From Magicicada septendecula (taxonomy: Eukaryota > Arthropoda > Insecta > Hemiptera > Cicadidae), in contig CM068374.1 of the NCBI GenBank assembly GCA_034769895.1, positions 357,093,802-357,157,801 of the forward strand: DNA of 64,000 bases. The letters are read 5' to 3'. The notes beneath the pieces were generated by a model. It was given only the letters and a program-made list of their open reading frames with translations. It did no database searches and was not told the origin of the DNA. Below, one piece after another: positions 23,549 through 35,840 of the stretch (position 1 is the stretch's first letter; the number at the start of each line of letters is the position of its first letter). The translations under genes and the position numbers were made by a program.

Positions 23549-23791
23549 GATTGTTGTTATAATATCCAACGTATGCCAGGTACTATAAGGAAATGGAAGT
23601 ATGGTGATGGTGAAAATAATCGTGTCCAAGATAAGGGCTGACTCTGATTGTACTACCCTCAAAACATGAAGAAAAGTCATTTTACTAAAAGTATCTGTAG
23701 AATTTTTTCTGTGGCGAACGATAACTGCCGCAAATTCAAACAGAATCAAATAATTTTTTGCTTATGTGCCTGAGTTGTAGAGGATTCGAGG

Positions 23792-24895
23792 TGTAATCGT
23801 TCAATCTATCGGATACATTAACTTTGTCCCTAGTTCGGACATCAAATGTAATCATACAAACACTTTACCATAATAATAAACTCATCTTACCTTTCTCTGG
23901 GTCCTCAGGGTTCTTCACACGAACTTGTGGACTACGAGCGTGATTTAGGGTTTACGTTATTAATGTACTCAACTCTCATTGTAATTGTTAATTAGTTCAA
24001 CCTTTATTAGACATGTGATTTAATATTCTGTTTTCTTTCGAAAATGATGACAAATTTATTCTGTATCCATTAGGATTTAAGTCTGACAAATATTAATGTT
24101 GAGACACATACTCAATTTAACCAAGACAAAACAAAATTCACAGTTTTCCTTAGCCTATTTAAAATAAATGGTTCATTATATTATATTAGATAAAGGCGAC
24201 CCAGCATTTGCATACATTCACATTCATTCATTTTACCCTATTTACTATAAAGAGCTCTTTTAACTTAAATTTTCATGATTGATTGGATATTATACAGTTA
24301 CGTCTTTAACGGCGTCTCTGCTGACCATGTGGTGCACTCCGCATTTTTTATCACTATTTGTCCGAAAGATGTTGCACTGGTTTAATTTCAATGCCACTGA
24401 GTTTAGTTAATGTTACACTGTTTTTATAGCTTTAGATTCTTTGTTTAACTCACATTTTATACCTTTTAAGTGATTTTTAGCTCGCGAGCCTTTTACGTTG
24501 AACCGCGCGGTTCGATCACTGTAGTCAGACAGATGCCAAAACGACGCTTCAAGATGGCCAAAAACTTTTTCATGCACGGCAACTTGGTCTGTGATTGGCT
24601 CCCAGAGGGACCACGTGACACAACAAATATTCAACACTGGTTATAGTACATCCACTCTAAGTGACCAGTGAGCCGAGTCCGTGCTTATTCAACTGCACGG
24701 GCACGCACTTCCGCACGCTACCACATTCCAGAGCATCAGAAAACAGTGCATGTTGATAGATTTTCTGGACCAACGTGTAAACGGGCGTTCCCTACAGGAA
24801 TGTCCATTGTTACAGGCTGAGGCCCGATCTGGGTAACTCCGCTGCGTCGCACTCACAATTAAATTAAAACCTATCGCCCACTCTGTCCCGTTACA
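23792..24895 (-). mobile_element. solo LTR of the TGTAACGGG family
   Basis: On the - strand it begins TGTAACGGGACAGAGTGGGC and runs 1104 bp. Flanks are GAGG (23788-23791) and AAGG (24896-24899), a 4-bp target duplication with one mismatch. The interrupted host, repeat X, reads straight across. Mid-LTR it has the conserved AGAGACGCCG block, the AAGAGCTCTTTATAG box, a GTGAATGTATG tract and GCTGGGTCGCC. No internal sequence remains. Confidence 0.85.
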
Positions 24896-24935
24896 AAGGC
24901 CTATTGATTTTGGTGGAGATCGGTTAAGGGGAAGG

Positions 24936-26112
24936 TGTTAAGTTTTATTACTTTTTATTAATTTATTAATAAACTTTGTTTACAACTACATACTTTCGGC
25001 TAGTGCAGCCGCCATGTTGTCTAGTACCAACTAAAACTTTTTACTCACCATGTCCAGGGTCTCGTTGGACTAGCTGAAAATAACAAGATGGTTGCTTGGA
25101 AATGATTAGTTCAATCTACTGTATTCACACAAACTTGTGTTTATTCATTATTTAGTTTTGCTGTTGTATATTAATGACAATGACAAAATTACTCCCTCCA
25201 TCTTTTACACTTTTACTATTATAACATTAATACAGTACAGTCTTTATTTTAACATCAACCTTTCTTCAAGATATTACTGAAAATTAATTTGTTAAACACT
25301 AAAACAGATGCTGCAAAAAATACTACACTACCTTCTCTTAACGTAAACCAGTGGCTTTTTAATTATGTACTTAAAACTCACCCATACACTCACACACGCT
25401 TTCACATTAAACAAGTTATATTCCCCTTAGAGCTCATTTTTAATTTAATTTTCCCCATCTGTTCTTGTATTTTATGTAAAATAATAAAATTTGGTAGTTT
25501 ACTTCCCTTTTATCATGTTGAAGGTACTCTCTTACAATGTTTCCTCGTACACACGCACTAACTTATCGCCGAACTGTCACATTACTTAAATTTTCTTACT
25601 GTATCTACTTGGTTTATAAAATACTGTTTTAGATCATCACATATCAAAGTTTTCACATTTTTTATGTTGCGGGCGCGACAAAAATTACGCCCGGTCGGCA
25701 GACGCGTGGACTGTTTGCGTCCTTAGTTGTTAGTTGTTCATGGCCTACTGTTTTGTTCTCCGAGCGTCAACGAAACTGCTGGCGTTGACACTCCTACATT
25801 CCAAAGCTGGGTTTGTCTCTGACGTATGCATTGACGTAATATCGTCTGACTTCGTTACATAATATCTAACTGTTTTCTTGCGTCTGGAGCTGACCTTGAC
25901 ACAATTTCGCCCGTTTGTCTACTACGTCGGTATAATTCATGAACAATATTTTACAATCACTTTTCTAATTTTGTCCCAATAAAATTTACCCTCATTTTGA
26001 ATTTATGTTTACGTCTCCCAAAATTATTATTATATAATACAATTTTATTTCCTTTTATTAAGCACAATAAAATTTATTTATTACCCTGGGTAGGCCTAAA
26101 TGTCCCGATACA
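24936..26112 (-). mobile_element. solo LTR of the TGTAACGGG family, divergent subfamily
   Basis: On the - strand it starts TGTATCGGGACATTTAGGCC and carries the family box ATGAGCTCTAAGGGG followed by GCGTGTGTGAGTGTATGGG. It is about 1177 bp. Left flank is AAGG (24932-24935); the same AAGG occurs 3 bp beyond the right end (26116-26119). It lies in repeat X only 40 bp from the previous LTR. Confidence 0.7.
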
Positions 26113-26465
26113 TTTAAGGGGTAGTTTACCTGCAATGTTTTATGTTTTAACAAGGATAAAGTACTTAATTGTGACAAGTAAATTATCCTGAAAAGAAGGT
26201 CATAATAATCCACTGTAAAAAAGTAGATGAAATATCTATAAATGAAAAGGTTAGTTGAAGGGGAGGGAGTAATTTTCTATATATGAAAATGATAGTGTGT
26301 ATTACGTTATCGGGCACAAAGAAGTAGTTTGTTGTTAAAATTTCTTCTGGGGCTGCTTGGGCGTGCTCCACTGTTTTCTGCAAAACCAGACGTTTCGGCA
26401 GTGCCATCGAATGCCATCATCAGTGAAAATCGAGTGTGCTAACGTAAGGTGGTATACGTTAGAGA

Positions 26466-27703
26466 TGTAACAGTACATTATGGCCCAATACTATAATTAT
26501 GGGATCTGAAGGTATTTTTTCAATGTTTTATTGTATAATTATCAAATACAGAATGGTTAGGTCCATTGTCCCTATATACGAAGGAACAACGCAGATTCAG
26601 TCAGAGTACCATGCCAAGGTCACCGTTGGACGTGCGAGAGCCGGTCAAGGACATGGCGGTGTTTGTGACGACTGACTTTAAATATTCATTGTGATTGGTT
26701 CATAACGCTGTTCCGTCATACCAAAAAACAATGACGCACTGACTACAACGCATGTAACCAGGCGTTGTCCTGTCTGACAAAGCTTGATGACGTAAAATGC
26801 ATACACACAAGCACAAATTTGCATATGCCTCTGTCTCAATTCAACGTAGTTCTTCAAAGGGTCAGCAGCGATGTATCGCTGTCTGATCAGTTTTACCATA
26901 AAGGCTTAACACAACTAGCTTCTAAAATAAAATTGTGATAGTGGAGCGATAGAGGCTCAAGTTTTATTAACAGTCAAAAACAAAAAATGTGAAATCAGTG
27001 CTATATATCTTAATTAAAACAACGAAAGATGAGGCGAACACCGGCCATGCACCTGGAACCCAACCAACAACAGCGAGGGAGCAGCGCATATCACCATTGA
27101 GAGAAGTTAAACCTTTGTCATTTTCTTTATTATTTTAATGAGCTCATTAACCGAAATTAAACCAATTGATCAAATGTACTTGTAATAGGGCGAACGTGTG
27201 TGAGAGTGTGTGAGTGAGCACATGGCCATGAATATCTATGCTGAGGGCATTGGTTTGTGTGTAAACGAAATTACAATTTAGTAAGTAATTAGAGCTGCAG
27301 CAAAAAAAGATAAAAGTTTATAATGCTCTTGATTAGAGACAAAAAATGAGAATACAGTATTAAGAATGAATAGGGTTGATTAAAATAGCCGCCATTTTGT
27401 TTTTTGTAACATTGTATGACGCCATTTTGGGCACATGGTTTTATATGCTGAATTTATTTTGGAATTAAAATTTAATCGTTACATTCAATCAAAAAACTGT
27501 TTTATCATTTGTATCACCTTCTTTGAATCAAAAATCTCGCTGTTAATGAATCCTGGCCCCTTAGGTAGAAAGTATAGTAAAAAGAAAAGCACGAGCTCTC
27601 CAGTAGTTAAAATCAGTAAGTACACATATGTACCATATTATGGTAGTAATTATACATATATAAATATAAATAAATGTGTGTAGTAATAATAAGTGTATGG
27701 ACA
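26466..27703 (+). mobile_element. solo LTR of the TGTAACGGG family, divergent subfamily
   Basis: Starts TGTAACAGTACATTATGGCC and ends ATGGACA, 1238 bp. Flanks are GAGA (26462-26465) and GTGA (27704-27707), a 4-bp duplication with one mismatch. The interrupted repeat X matches the unbroken copy at about 53720. It carries the box ATGAGCTCATTAA followed by GTGTGTGAGAGTGTGTGAG. Its orientation is opposite to the two neighbouring LTRs. Confidence 0.75.
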
Positions 27704-27842
27704 GTGACCACAATACTGTGGTTAAAGCTGAAGAAAGAAGTAGTTTCTATAGAAATATTTAATTTCAAAAATGATTTTAAATATAAATCTTAGAACATTG
27801 AAGTCATGTATGGTTCTCCATACCGATATTTATATTAGATAT

Positions 27843-29019
27843 TCGGTCACTTAAGTCACAGCTTTGTTAAAAGCTGTTAGTTCAGCGCATTTAAACAAAA
27901 AATTACAGTGTAACAAAATAATGTGAAAAAAAAACATGAAAATTTGTGACCAATTAGGCAGTAGGTTTACATGACCAGCACCATGATCTGAGGATCAGTA
28001 TTGCAGATAATGCATACATGTGAATACAGAGATATCGATATTCTTTGGTTGCTGAGTGAAGTCTTGAAGTGTCTGTGTATATTATTAGTAGATTGTAACA
28101 TTAGTTCAGAGTAGAAAAAAATATCTACAATACAAATAGATTTGGGGACTTTAAAAACAAGTTAATTTTCTATTTACTTGTCACAAGAGTGGACTTAACT
28201 TCAAGTATTAATGTACATATAGTATTCCTAAAATGTTCTTAAAACTTAATTTTTTTGCATTATTATCTCAATAAAGAAGTGAAAGAAATAAAAACAATTT
28301 CTAAAATAATTCATTTATAAATTGTTTCCTCTTGCATAACATTACTATTAAAATAGTTTCCAGTTTCAATGAAACTACATAAAGTACTCGTGACTATGAG
28401 GTCTACAATCTATGTTAATTTGGACCAGCCTCTTTACTGGACACTATGAGGGGATCTTAAGGCAATTTCCCACAAAGGAGTCTCCATACATAGAGGAGTT
28501 GCCTGAAAGCAAGTCTTCTCCCAATCATGGAAAAGGTTTTTCAGCCTTCTTCTGTCATGAGGATTTAACTCCTGATAGTTTCTACTTTCCCCTAAGATCC
28601 AGGGCATAAAATTAGAAAAAAATCTCCAGAAAGAGGGAATCCTAGAATAAGGTTTTCTACAATGATTTTTGAGACCCTTTCAGACCTGTCATCCAGAATT
28701 TTTTAGAGAAGAGTTCCTGGGACTGTTTCCTAGCGACATGAGATGCTTCTCACGTAACAACCAGTTGTTCCTTCAAATGACGTATAACAACATAGTATTT
28801 TGTACACAACTTTGTTTTCTTTCCCTGCCTTTGCTTAAACAAAAAACACAGATATGGTTGACGTTGGTTGCACTTATTTACTTAACAATAATATTAACTG
28901 AGACAATCATTACTACCAGTATATGATCTGTTTTCCAATTTAAGTTCTGCTGTGTGTGTTACTTGAATATTGTATGTCCCTGGATTTTGTTGTCCATGAC
29001 GTGTTTATTGATTTAACTA
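27843..29019. other. intron sequence, nothing recognised
   Basis: AT-rich. A moderately GC-richer patch lies at about 28385-28760 with short open frames (for example 28412-28609), but no recognisable domain or splice-supported exon was found. Confidence 0.4.
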
Positions 29020-29145
29020 ATTATAAATATATCACTACTGACCTCTGATGATGCTTACTGGTTCAGGCTATAAGGTAAAAGTTTTACATTTTTTACCAAT
29101 AAAAAATTAGTCATCCGAGTCAGTAGTGGTATATTTATAATCAAT
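29020..29145. repeat. short fold-back repeat
   Basis: ATTATAAATATATCACTACT at the left and AGTAGTGGTATATTTATAAT at the right are reverse complements (one small difference). The interior has CTGATGATGC and TAAGGTAAAAGTTTTAC, resembling the arms of the repeat at 5885-6060, so the two may be related. Confidence 0.7.
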
Positions 29146-30101
29146 TGTATGTCCATTATAGTGTATGTTTATTTTTGTATAGTAATTCTGATGAGAAAAT
29201 ATTTTGTGTGTATGTGCGATGTTCACTCAGGCCTCCAATTGTACTAAAATTCTGTGTACTGAAAAATGTATTTTGTTTTAAAATAATTATAGGTATTGTA
29301 ACGTCACAAAATGTCCCATAATAATAAAAAACATCAGAAGGGTGAATGATACTAAAATAAATATAAATGAGTAACAAGGAAGAATCTAACAGTTAAAATA
29401 ATAAACCATTAAAGAATGAATGGAGAGAGAACTTCAAGTGAACAGTGGTAAATTCACTATCTGCATAATATGACATTACAACATAAAGAGACAGATTGAC
29501 AAAGATGAATTGACAAGACAAGTTTCCCAAATAGACTCTTAAGTGAGCCTAATACAACCTTTAATGAACAAAGTCAAATAAAATAAATAAGATAAGAGAT
29601 GACATGAATGATATTTGTATCATGTATCATTATTAGAAACAGCACATTAGCTGATTAATGTCAAAGTACTGATTTAAAAGGACAGATATAAAGAAAGATA
29701 CTATGGTTTATCATGAACTATAAAATATAATAAGAAAACCAATTATATAAGTTATAATAATGAAATGAACTAAAGATAACAATCAATGTAACCACTGAAT
29801 ATATCTAGGTAAAGTTATAAGAATTTAAAATATGTAAAGAGATGTAATATTAGTCAAGGAACATAACCGTGTAATGAAATAATAACAAACCAAGAATGAC
29901 ATAAATAAGTCATGAAAGTAAGAATCATGTAGAGACCCTACTAAGCATAGGGAAGTAGAATAATAATAATGACAAAAGGGGTGTAAAACACCACTCCATG
30001 AGTAATGTTATAAAAATAAGAAATAAGAAAAAAATGTTGAAACGAGAATAGTCACATAAGGAAGTTTATGATCGAAAATCAACAAATGTATACTAATAAT
30101 T
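29146..30101. other. purine-rich intron sequence
   Basis: Strongly A/G-rich on the + strand from about 29340. No ORF or domain. It directly precedes the LTR at 30102 and resembles in composition the region at 57.1-59.5 kb, but I could not show base-level homology. Confidence 0.4.
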
Positions 30102-31248
30102 TGTGACAGTACGAAAATCCCGATGTCAGAATTATGGTATGAGTGGTAACAAATTATCGTATTTTATTGTATCATACACACACACATACATGGAGAGAAC
30201 AATTTCCCTTTGTGAAGAGACAACGACGCATATTCTAATAGATCACAACGATTCCAAGGTCAGGAGCAGACGTGTGGAGACGAGCATACAAAATGGCCAT
30301 CCAAGTGGAAACAGATTGTAAATAGCCACTGTCATTGGTCCAGAAGACGGGACGTCATTAAAATCAGTGATGACCTAACAAACAATGACATGACAACAGG
30401 ACGTGAGCCAATTTGAACAAAAGACAATGACGTGGATGCGCTAACACATATACAAAATATGTGCTTTGCATCCCCCCAGTCAGCATCAGACCGTCAAGGC
30501 GTCAACACACTGTAAAATCGCCGGCAGTTTTTGCCAGCGAAAGTGTCTTAATCAAACTAACAATGTGGTAACATACAGTAATAACTCTTTATCAGAAGTA
30601 TCAAAGTAACTAGTAACAATGTAAATTAGAATCAGTGCAGCCAAAGAGACCTTTGGGACGATTGGTCGAACACCTGCTTGACCATGACGGCAATATAAGG
30701 ACGACGGAGACTTTATACGTAGATACAGGAAAGTCCAGCTATTTCTCTATTCCATTCTTTATTATTATTAACGTTGAGCTCAAAATTACAAAAATTCAAT
30801 GTATGTGTAAATTCAATTTTGTCGAAATGAATGAGTGTGAGTGTGTATAGGCCGTACGGTACTTATAAATAATATTTTTCTTGTGAGACGTTGGTTTGTG
30901 TTCTCTTAAATATAAGAATTGACCAATTACTAAGTAACATGGGCAGTTGCAGTTAAATATAAATTCATTAAAAATTCCATAACAAGATTAATGCCTGAAT
31001 AATAGAAAATAACAGAACTGTAATACAGCGGAATATGTATCCGCCATTTTGTCAATTTAGTATAAGGATTCCATTTTGTTTTTATTAATGTTGATTGATA
31101 TTAATTTTCTATGTTATTAAATGGCAACTATATATGTATTACGCTGTCTGATTTAACTATTCCGCACAATTATCCTTTCTCTGACAATCGCTTAATCGAA
31201 CCCTGGGACCCGAACACAAAAATTTTGAATCACGAAGTTGGCACTACA
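30102..31248 (+). mobile_element. 5' LTR of a TGTAACGGG-family element
   Basis: Starts TGTGACAGTACG, ends GGCACTACA, 1147 bp. It carries the family box (GTTGAGCTCAAAATTACAAA then GAATGAGTGTGAGTGTGTAT). Three bases after the end is TGGCCGCCGAACCAG, placed like a primer-binding site, and a related GCGCCCAGAACAGTGAC lies about 105 bp further on. This indicates a 5' LTR followed by internal sequence, not a solo LTR. Confidence 0.65.
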
Positions 31249-33515
31249 AGATGGCCGCCGAACCAGTATGAAATACACAATAATTATGGTAATGAAAGGT
31301 AAACACCAAAACATACAATCACAACAACAAAATAAATATGGAGAGTTGGTTAACAAATTGCGCCCAGAACAGTGACAAATAAGTAAGTAGGTTAACAAAT
31401 TAATATTGTTCAGCTGGATACAGCATTTATATATAATAATGTGTTCTTTTCAATCAAATAATTATGTTCAGATTAGAAATTAAGGATAGTTAAACAAATA
31501 ATAAGAAAAAAGTTAAAAGTCGGATCTGCAACGTTTAGCAGATGACACCTGTAAACAGTGCATTATTTAGATTAGAATAGAAATTGTTAATGAAAACTAT
31601 GACCAAACTGGCATCAAGTCATGTCAAAATAAAGAGAAAGAAACAAGCTAGACAATGCTAATAGTAGAACCTAATTTGTACTTGTAATGACTGAGATATA
31701 AACGTTAGCATCATAAATTTGGTGAATTTCGAATAAATACAACAAATAATATTAACATTGAAATCAGACGCTTCCAATACAATTATGTAATGGGTATAAA
31801 TAGAATTACGTCATCATGACATCATTTTCTACCAATCGCGAACGACATTAGAAACCAGTGCAAGACCTCCCAGTGGCGATCGAAATAAAGTATATATACG
31901 AACGCATTTGTAAACAAGACACATTTTGTCACTTTCCACTCAATCAGCAACAATGAATCCAGACCGAATTATCATCAAAATTTTATAATCAACAAGAAGG
32001 AAGAAGTTTAAATAAAGTACAGTGCATCAATATCAGTAGTGATACCTTTACTAGAAGTGCGATTTAAGAGAACGAGGTTAAGTACCATACCTAACCAATT
32101 AAATTGTAAGTCAAGAAGAAAATAATATCGTTCATAGCGTAACAAGTGAAGTGAAACCACGATCAGTGTACCAGATCGTGAAGAATGTTAATAAATAATC
32201 ATTGAGATTATTAGTCAGGGAGTACTGTGCATATATTTACATTGTTTATGAGTAAGCTATTAGCAGTATTACATAATACACCTGTATACTGATGCAAAAA
32301 ACAATAATACAATAAGTACTAAGCACTGTCTTAACTTTATTTAGAGGAATTATAATATTCCGAACATAAGATTTCATGTATTCACGTTACCGTAATTAAC
32401 CTAAAATTTGTCAAGGTTAAGCGAAATTTTCGTCAATTTCAATAATTAAAGGTGTCTAACCTAGTAATTTAGTGTCTTATAATAGCATTGTATCGTAAAG
32501 CATTGGCATTTTATTCTGTAACTTAAAAGAAGTCACCCTTGAGGTATCTAATATTTATAAACAAACAATTGATTATGGTTAGAGTTGTCATTGCAAACCA
32601 ACTGAGTTAAAAAAGTTGAAAGCCGGATGATTTGTAATCCGTTAGCAGTAGTAAATTGAATGTATTTATTTGAACCAAGTATAGAGTGAGCAATAAACTA
32701 ATGAATTGTGAACTAACAAATATTGTCAGCAATTATTTAAATAAGTGATTAATTCTTTTTTACTAGTTAATGAGTTGCAAATTCAAAGCAAGCAACCAGT
32801 TAAGTGGGCTACTATTCAGACAAGTGAACCGCCAACAGTTAGAATCAATTAAACAGATAAAAAGGAAATTAATTCCTGATATTAATTTAATCACTCGATC
32901 AAATACTAATTTAAATTCAATCAAAATTAATTATTTGATTATTCAAAGAAATTCTTTTTTATGGAATATTTCTCAAGAAATTCCATATGGCGCCCAGGTA
33001 AATTCATATGTGCTCACTTAAACACTAACAGTACTATCATACTGTTTTATGAAAACTTGACAGTTTACTAATCAACTGAGACCGACTGAACTTCTAGTAC
33101 GACATTAAAGGTACGTGAAGGTTTGAATTATATAAATAACTTTGTCTAAACTACACACTAACATACACAGACGATATAATTCGACGGAAGTGCAAACGAA
33201 CTTCAAGAGGTCTACAAAGCTGTTTACATTCAAATAACAGGGATGACAACCATTTAATTACTCAAAAAAGAAACAACATTTATTCCAACAAGATATTGTA
33301 GTTAAACAAACTAATTAAAGAACAATTAACAAAATTATTTAACGAACCAGTGTTAAATTCAGTGACGAGAAAATCCAACAAATTTATAAAAGAGATACGT
33401 ACATATTGAAAAAGATTAATATTATAGTATCCATGTTTTAATGTTATAGTATCCATGCACAAGCAGAAGTGTTGTTTAATGTTTTTTTATAAATTTGTTT
33501 TATTTTTTTTTTCAG
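31249..33515 (+). other. internal-like purine-rich sequence with PBS-like sites, then intron end
   Basis: A/G-rich and non-coding. A core-promoter-like patch (AAGTATATATACGAACGC at about 31887) is followed by a leader-like region. At 32988 there is TGGCGCCCAGGTAAATTC, resembling a lysine-tRNA type PBS, so a second LTR may end just before it. Short hairpins occur at about 31519-31550 and 32625-32650. No Gag, RT or other element protein is detectable. The last 30 bp are the polypyrimidine tract of the host acceptor. Confidence 0.4.
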
Positions 33516-33707
33516 AGAGAACCAGTACTACTGAAGGAACTGAGAAAGGTTAAAACACCAACTAGAACATTTCATTGGAGCACACAGATTTGGTTCCCAA
33601 GCAACTGGGTTGTACGCAGATGTTTTCAGGGCCAATCAGAAATCATTCCAACAGTTCTCAGTGCCACGGCAACCTCAATTACCACACCTAGATCTGATCC
33701 TAGTCAG
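33516..33707 (+). CDS. host gene, internal exon (e)
   Basis: Acceptor is a long T-run ending TTCAG, donor GTACTG, 64 codons in phase 0. Peptide REPVLLKELRKVKTPTRTFH then WSTQIWFPSNWVVRRCFQGQ and a Ser/Thr-rich end (VLSATATSITTPRSDPSQ). The Trp-rich middle starts a notable aromatic stretch that continues into the next exon. Confidence 0.78.
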
Positions 33708-33708
33708 G

Positions 33709-34130
33709 TACTGCATGTTTGTGTATGACGTTATTCCATAAGTCAGCAACTGGCCTTATCCAGTTTTTTTTTTTTTTCTTAACAAGTCTAGTCTCAAGTC
33801 TCCATAGAAAACAATCTGGATAAGGAATATGGTCCAATACAGCAACATTTAACCATATTGAAAACATGCAGTGATGAAATAAGATCGAATATATATGAAC
33901 AATACTGAATATACAAACATGTAAAAGAAGAGGGCTATGAAAATCTATTGAACATCATGACGGACTTCAAAAATCGTATCACATTTGAAATATTGCGGCA
34001 AAATGAAAATCAACGTTCAGTAATCAGCTGATATAATATATAGAACGGAATGTAAACATAAACACTCTGTAATAAAATCAGTTCTCGGGAAACTTTGGAC
34101 AACGACGTATGTATCACGTTCATTAATCCA
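33709..34130. other. intron sequence, nothing recognised
   Basis: AT-rich with no recognised feature, ending at the fold-back repeat that hosts the gypsy-type insertion. Confidence 0.4.
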
Positions 34131-34139
34131 TGTCTAGGA

Positions 34140-34268
34140 ATTCGTTTTTGTAAATAGTGGCTGTTTTACAATATTGTGACCGCAAGTGAGCTGTATATAA
34201 GTCTGTGACCGAAATCGATCATTTTTAAGAATGTGAGTAATAAAAATTGTATTGCAAATCGTATGTAT
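34140..34268. repeat. fold-back repeat family copy, left part
   Basis: Matches the right arm of the repeat at 10640-11032 (GTTTTACAATATTGTGACC, then CGAAATCGATCA and TTAAGAATGTGAGTA). It is interrupted by the element at 34269-37413 and resumes at 37414 with GTATGGTACCTTTAGGCTAT. Only one arm is present, so this copy is not a palindrome. Confidence 0.75.
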
Positions 34269-34548
34269 TGTTATGACGGTCTACTCGATCGTCGTAGGTA
34301 CAGTGGAAACAAAATAAGTACAAGACAACAATTAAGTCACTAATCACACCTTCAATTGTTACAGTAAAACAGTTCGTAATTAACAACACAGTGTCTACAG
34401 CAAATCAAATGAAGATTGTTCACACGCAATAAAATGTCCACTAATATTAAAACTCAATTGTATTACAGTTATACCGTCCGAATATAAAACATCGAGATCC
34501 TTCTGGCATATTCGATAAACGCGTAGATTGTTCTGTGCTGTCATAGCA
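34269..34548 (-). repeat. 3' LTR of the gypsy-type element, internally deleted
   Basis: 280 bp, starting TGCTATGACAGCACAGAACA on the - strand and ending TAACA. Compared with the 5' LTR it lacks about 299 bp in the middle; the join falls after AATATAAAAC. Deletion after insertion is the simplest explanation. Confidence 0.85.
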
Positions 34549-34980
34549 CTGCCCCCTCCTTAAGCCTGTTCGTCCCGAACTGGCAAACCGTCTCCGAAGT
34601 AACACTCGACCAGGCGATCTAGGTGGAAGTCCTTGCGAAGGATAATTTTCCCGTTCATCGAATTCAGTCTCGTGTGATCCGAACATCACGTTCCCAGGAA
34701 TGCGAGTCTTTCGCGCAACCACTAGTTTTGCTGGAATCACTCCAGTTGCGTCATGTACTGATGACCTAATTACCACTGGCTGATCCAAGTTTGTTTGGTT
34801 CTCGTCAACAACCTCTTGCGTAACCTCATCTTCAGCCACTTTGCCCTCGGTCGCTTCTATCAGCTCAGGAACAAGCAAGAGTTTCGTCTCGACACCCATA
34901 ATTGGCTTTCCAATCACTTCTTTTGTCGTTACACTTATTTGTATTTCCTCTGCTAGTTCTTCCTCCATTTCCGCTTGCAA
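34549..34980 (-). pseudogene. C-terminal ORF tail of the gypsy-type element
   Basis: Glu-rich frame (AEMEEELAEEIQISVTTKEV) that continues through RIPGNVMFGSHETEFDEREN and ends against the 3' LTR with FASSGRTGLRRGQ, the purine-tract side. This looks like the end of a pol or accessory ORF left after a large internal deletion. The open frame continues into the LTR but that part is not meaningful. I cannot assign a function. Confidence 0.5.
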
Positions 34981-34995
34981 CAGGGAGGGTTCCTC

Positions 34996-35840
34996 TTAAC
35001 CAGACTTGTTGACTTTTTCTTCGATTAATGCCACTCGCTTAATCGAATGGTTGGTAGACCCTGTCATTTTAGCCATGCAAAGCTTTATCTTCTCTTGGCC
35101 AACCTTCAGGACATTCTCTCCTAAGTCCACAACGAATCCGTAGGCATTCATAATGTCCGTGCCAAGAATCACTTCATCGACAATGTCTGCAACGAGCATT
35201 TGGTGGCTAAACTCAAGAAGACCCAGGCGTACACGTACGTCTACCTTTCCTAGCACCTTGACGGGGCTTCCAGTCACAGTCTGTATTGTACAAGAGCTAA
35301 TTAGAGGATGGCGGTTACAGACTAAGTCAGGGCGCACAATGGACACTGTTGCGCCCGTGTCAACTGTAAATGATGTTGGTTTACCATCCGCATATCCATT
35401 AACAATCAAGTTTCCACTGATCTTATGTAGTGTGGAAACTGTGTGCTGTTCTGGGGCTTTACTTCTCCAATTGGTGCGATCAGTCTCTTCTCTCGGTATC
35501 TTCTTCTCCCAACAGTCTACCTGTAGATGACCACGTTTTCCACAGTTGTAACATTTCGGTCTTCTGTCTTTTTCAAATCGTTGCGACTCTCTTGAACTTT
35601 TGAATTGTTTGTCCGACAACATTGTTTTTCTGCACCCATCATAACGGTAATGTGATACAGGGATCTTCTGACTGCAACGTGATGGCACAAACCCGTTAAT
35701 GTAGCGGGACGCTGACTTGGCAGCTTCAAACTCTAGGGCGTGAACAAGAGCTTCTGAGCTATCTCGGTGTCTTGCCATTCGTAACACTTGCGGAAGTTCA
35801 CAATCTCCGATCCCATCAATAAATGTCTGCACCACAAACC
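34996..35840 (-). pseudogene. nucleocapsid-protease part of gypsy-type gag-pol
   Basis: Frame with a CCHC zinc knuckle (CYNCGKRGHLQVDC) at about residues 94-107 of this segment and a retropepsin domain: active site FTVDTGATVSIV at about 155-165 and a downstream VILGTDIMNAYG flap-end motif. The protein ends at a stop right after EEKVNKSG. The upstream join to the capsid segment needs a frame correction near 35845-35965. A normal gypsy Pol would continue into RT here. Confidence 0.85.

Larger units (their letters stand above)
23576..27842 (-). mobile_element. repeat X, second copy, split by three solo LTRs
   Basis: Pieces at 23576-23791, 24896-24935, 26113-26465 and 27704-27842 read on the - strand match the + strand copy at 53577-55440 in the same order: end with CATACTTCCATTTCCTTA, tandem-unit sequence with GGTAAACTACCCCTT-like strings, the CACTGATGATGG ... 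GCCGAAACGTCTGG segment, and the ATCGGTATGGAGAACCATAC end. The breaks coincide with LTR insertions. No coding capacity is seen. The class of the element is unknown. Confidence 0.7.

Noticed and set aside
24413..24637. Reverse ORF of 74 residues inside a solo LTR
   Set aside because: Lies in U3 of the LTR and is not kept in the related LTR at 55484-56557.
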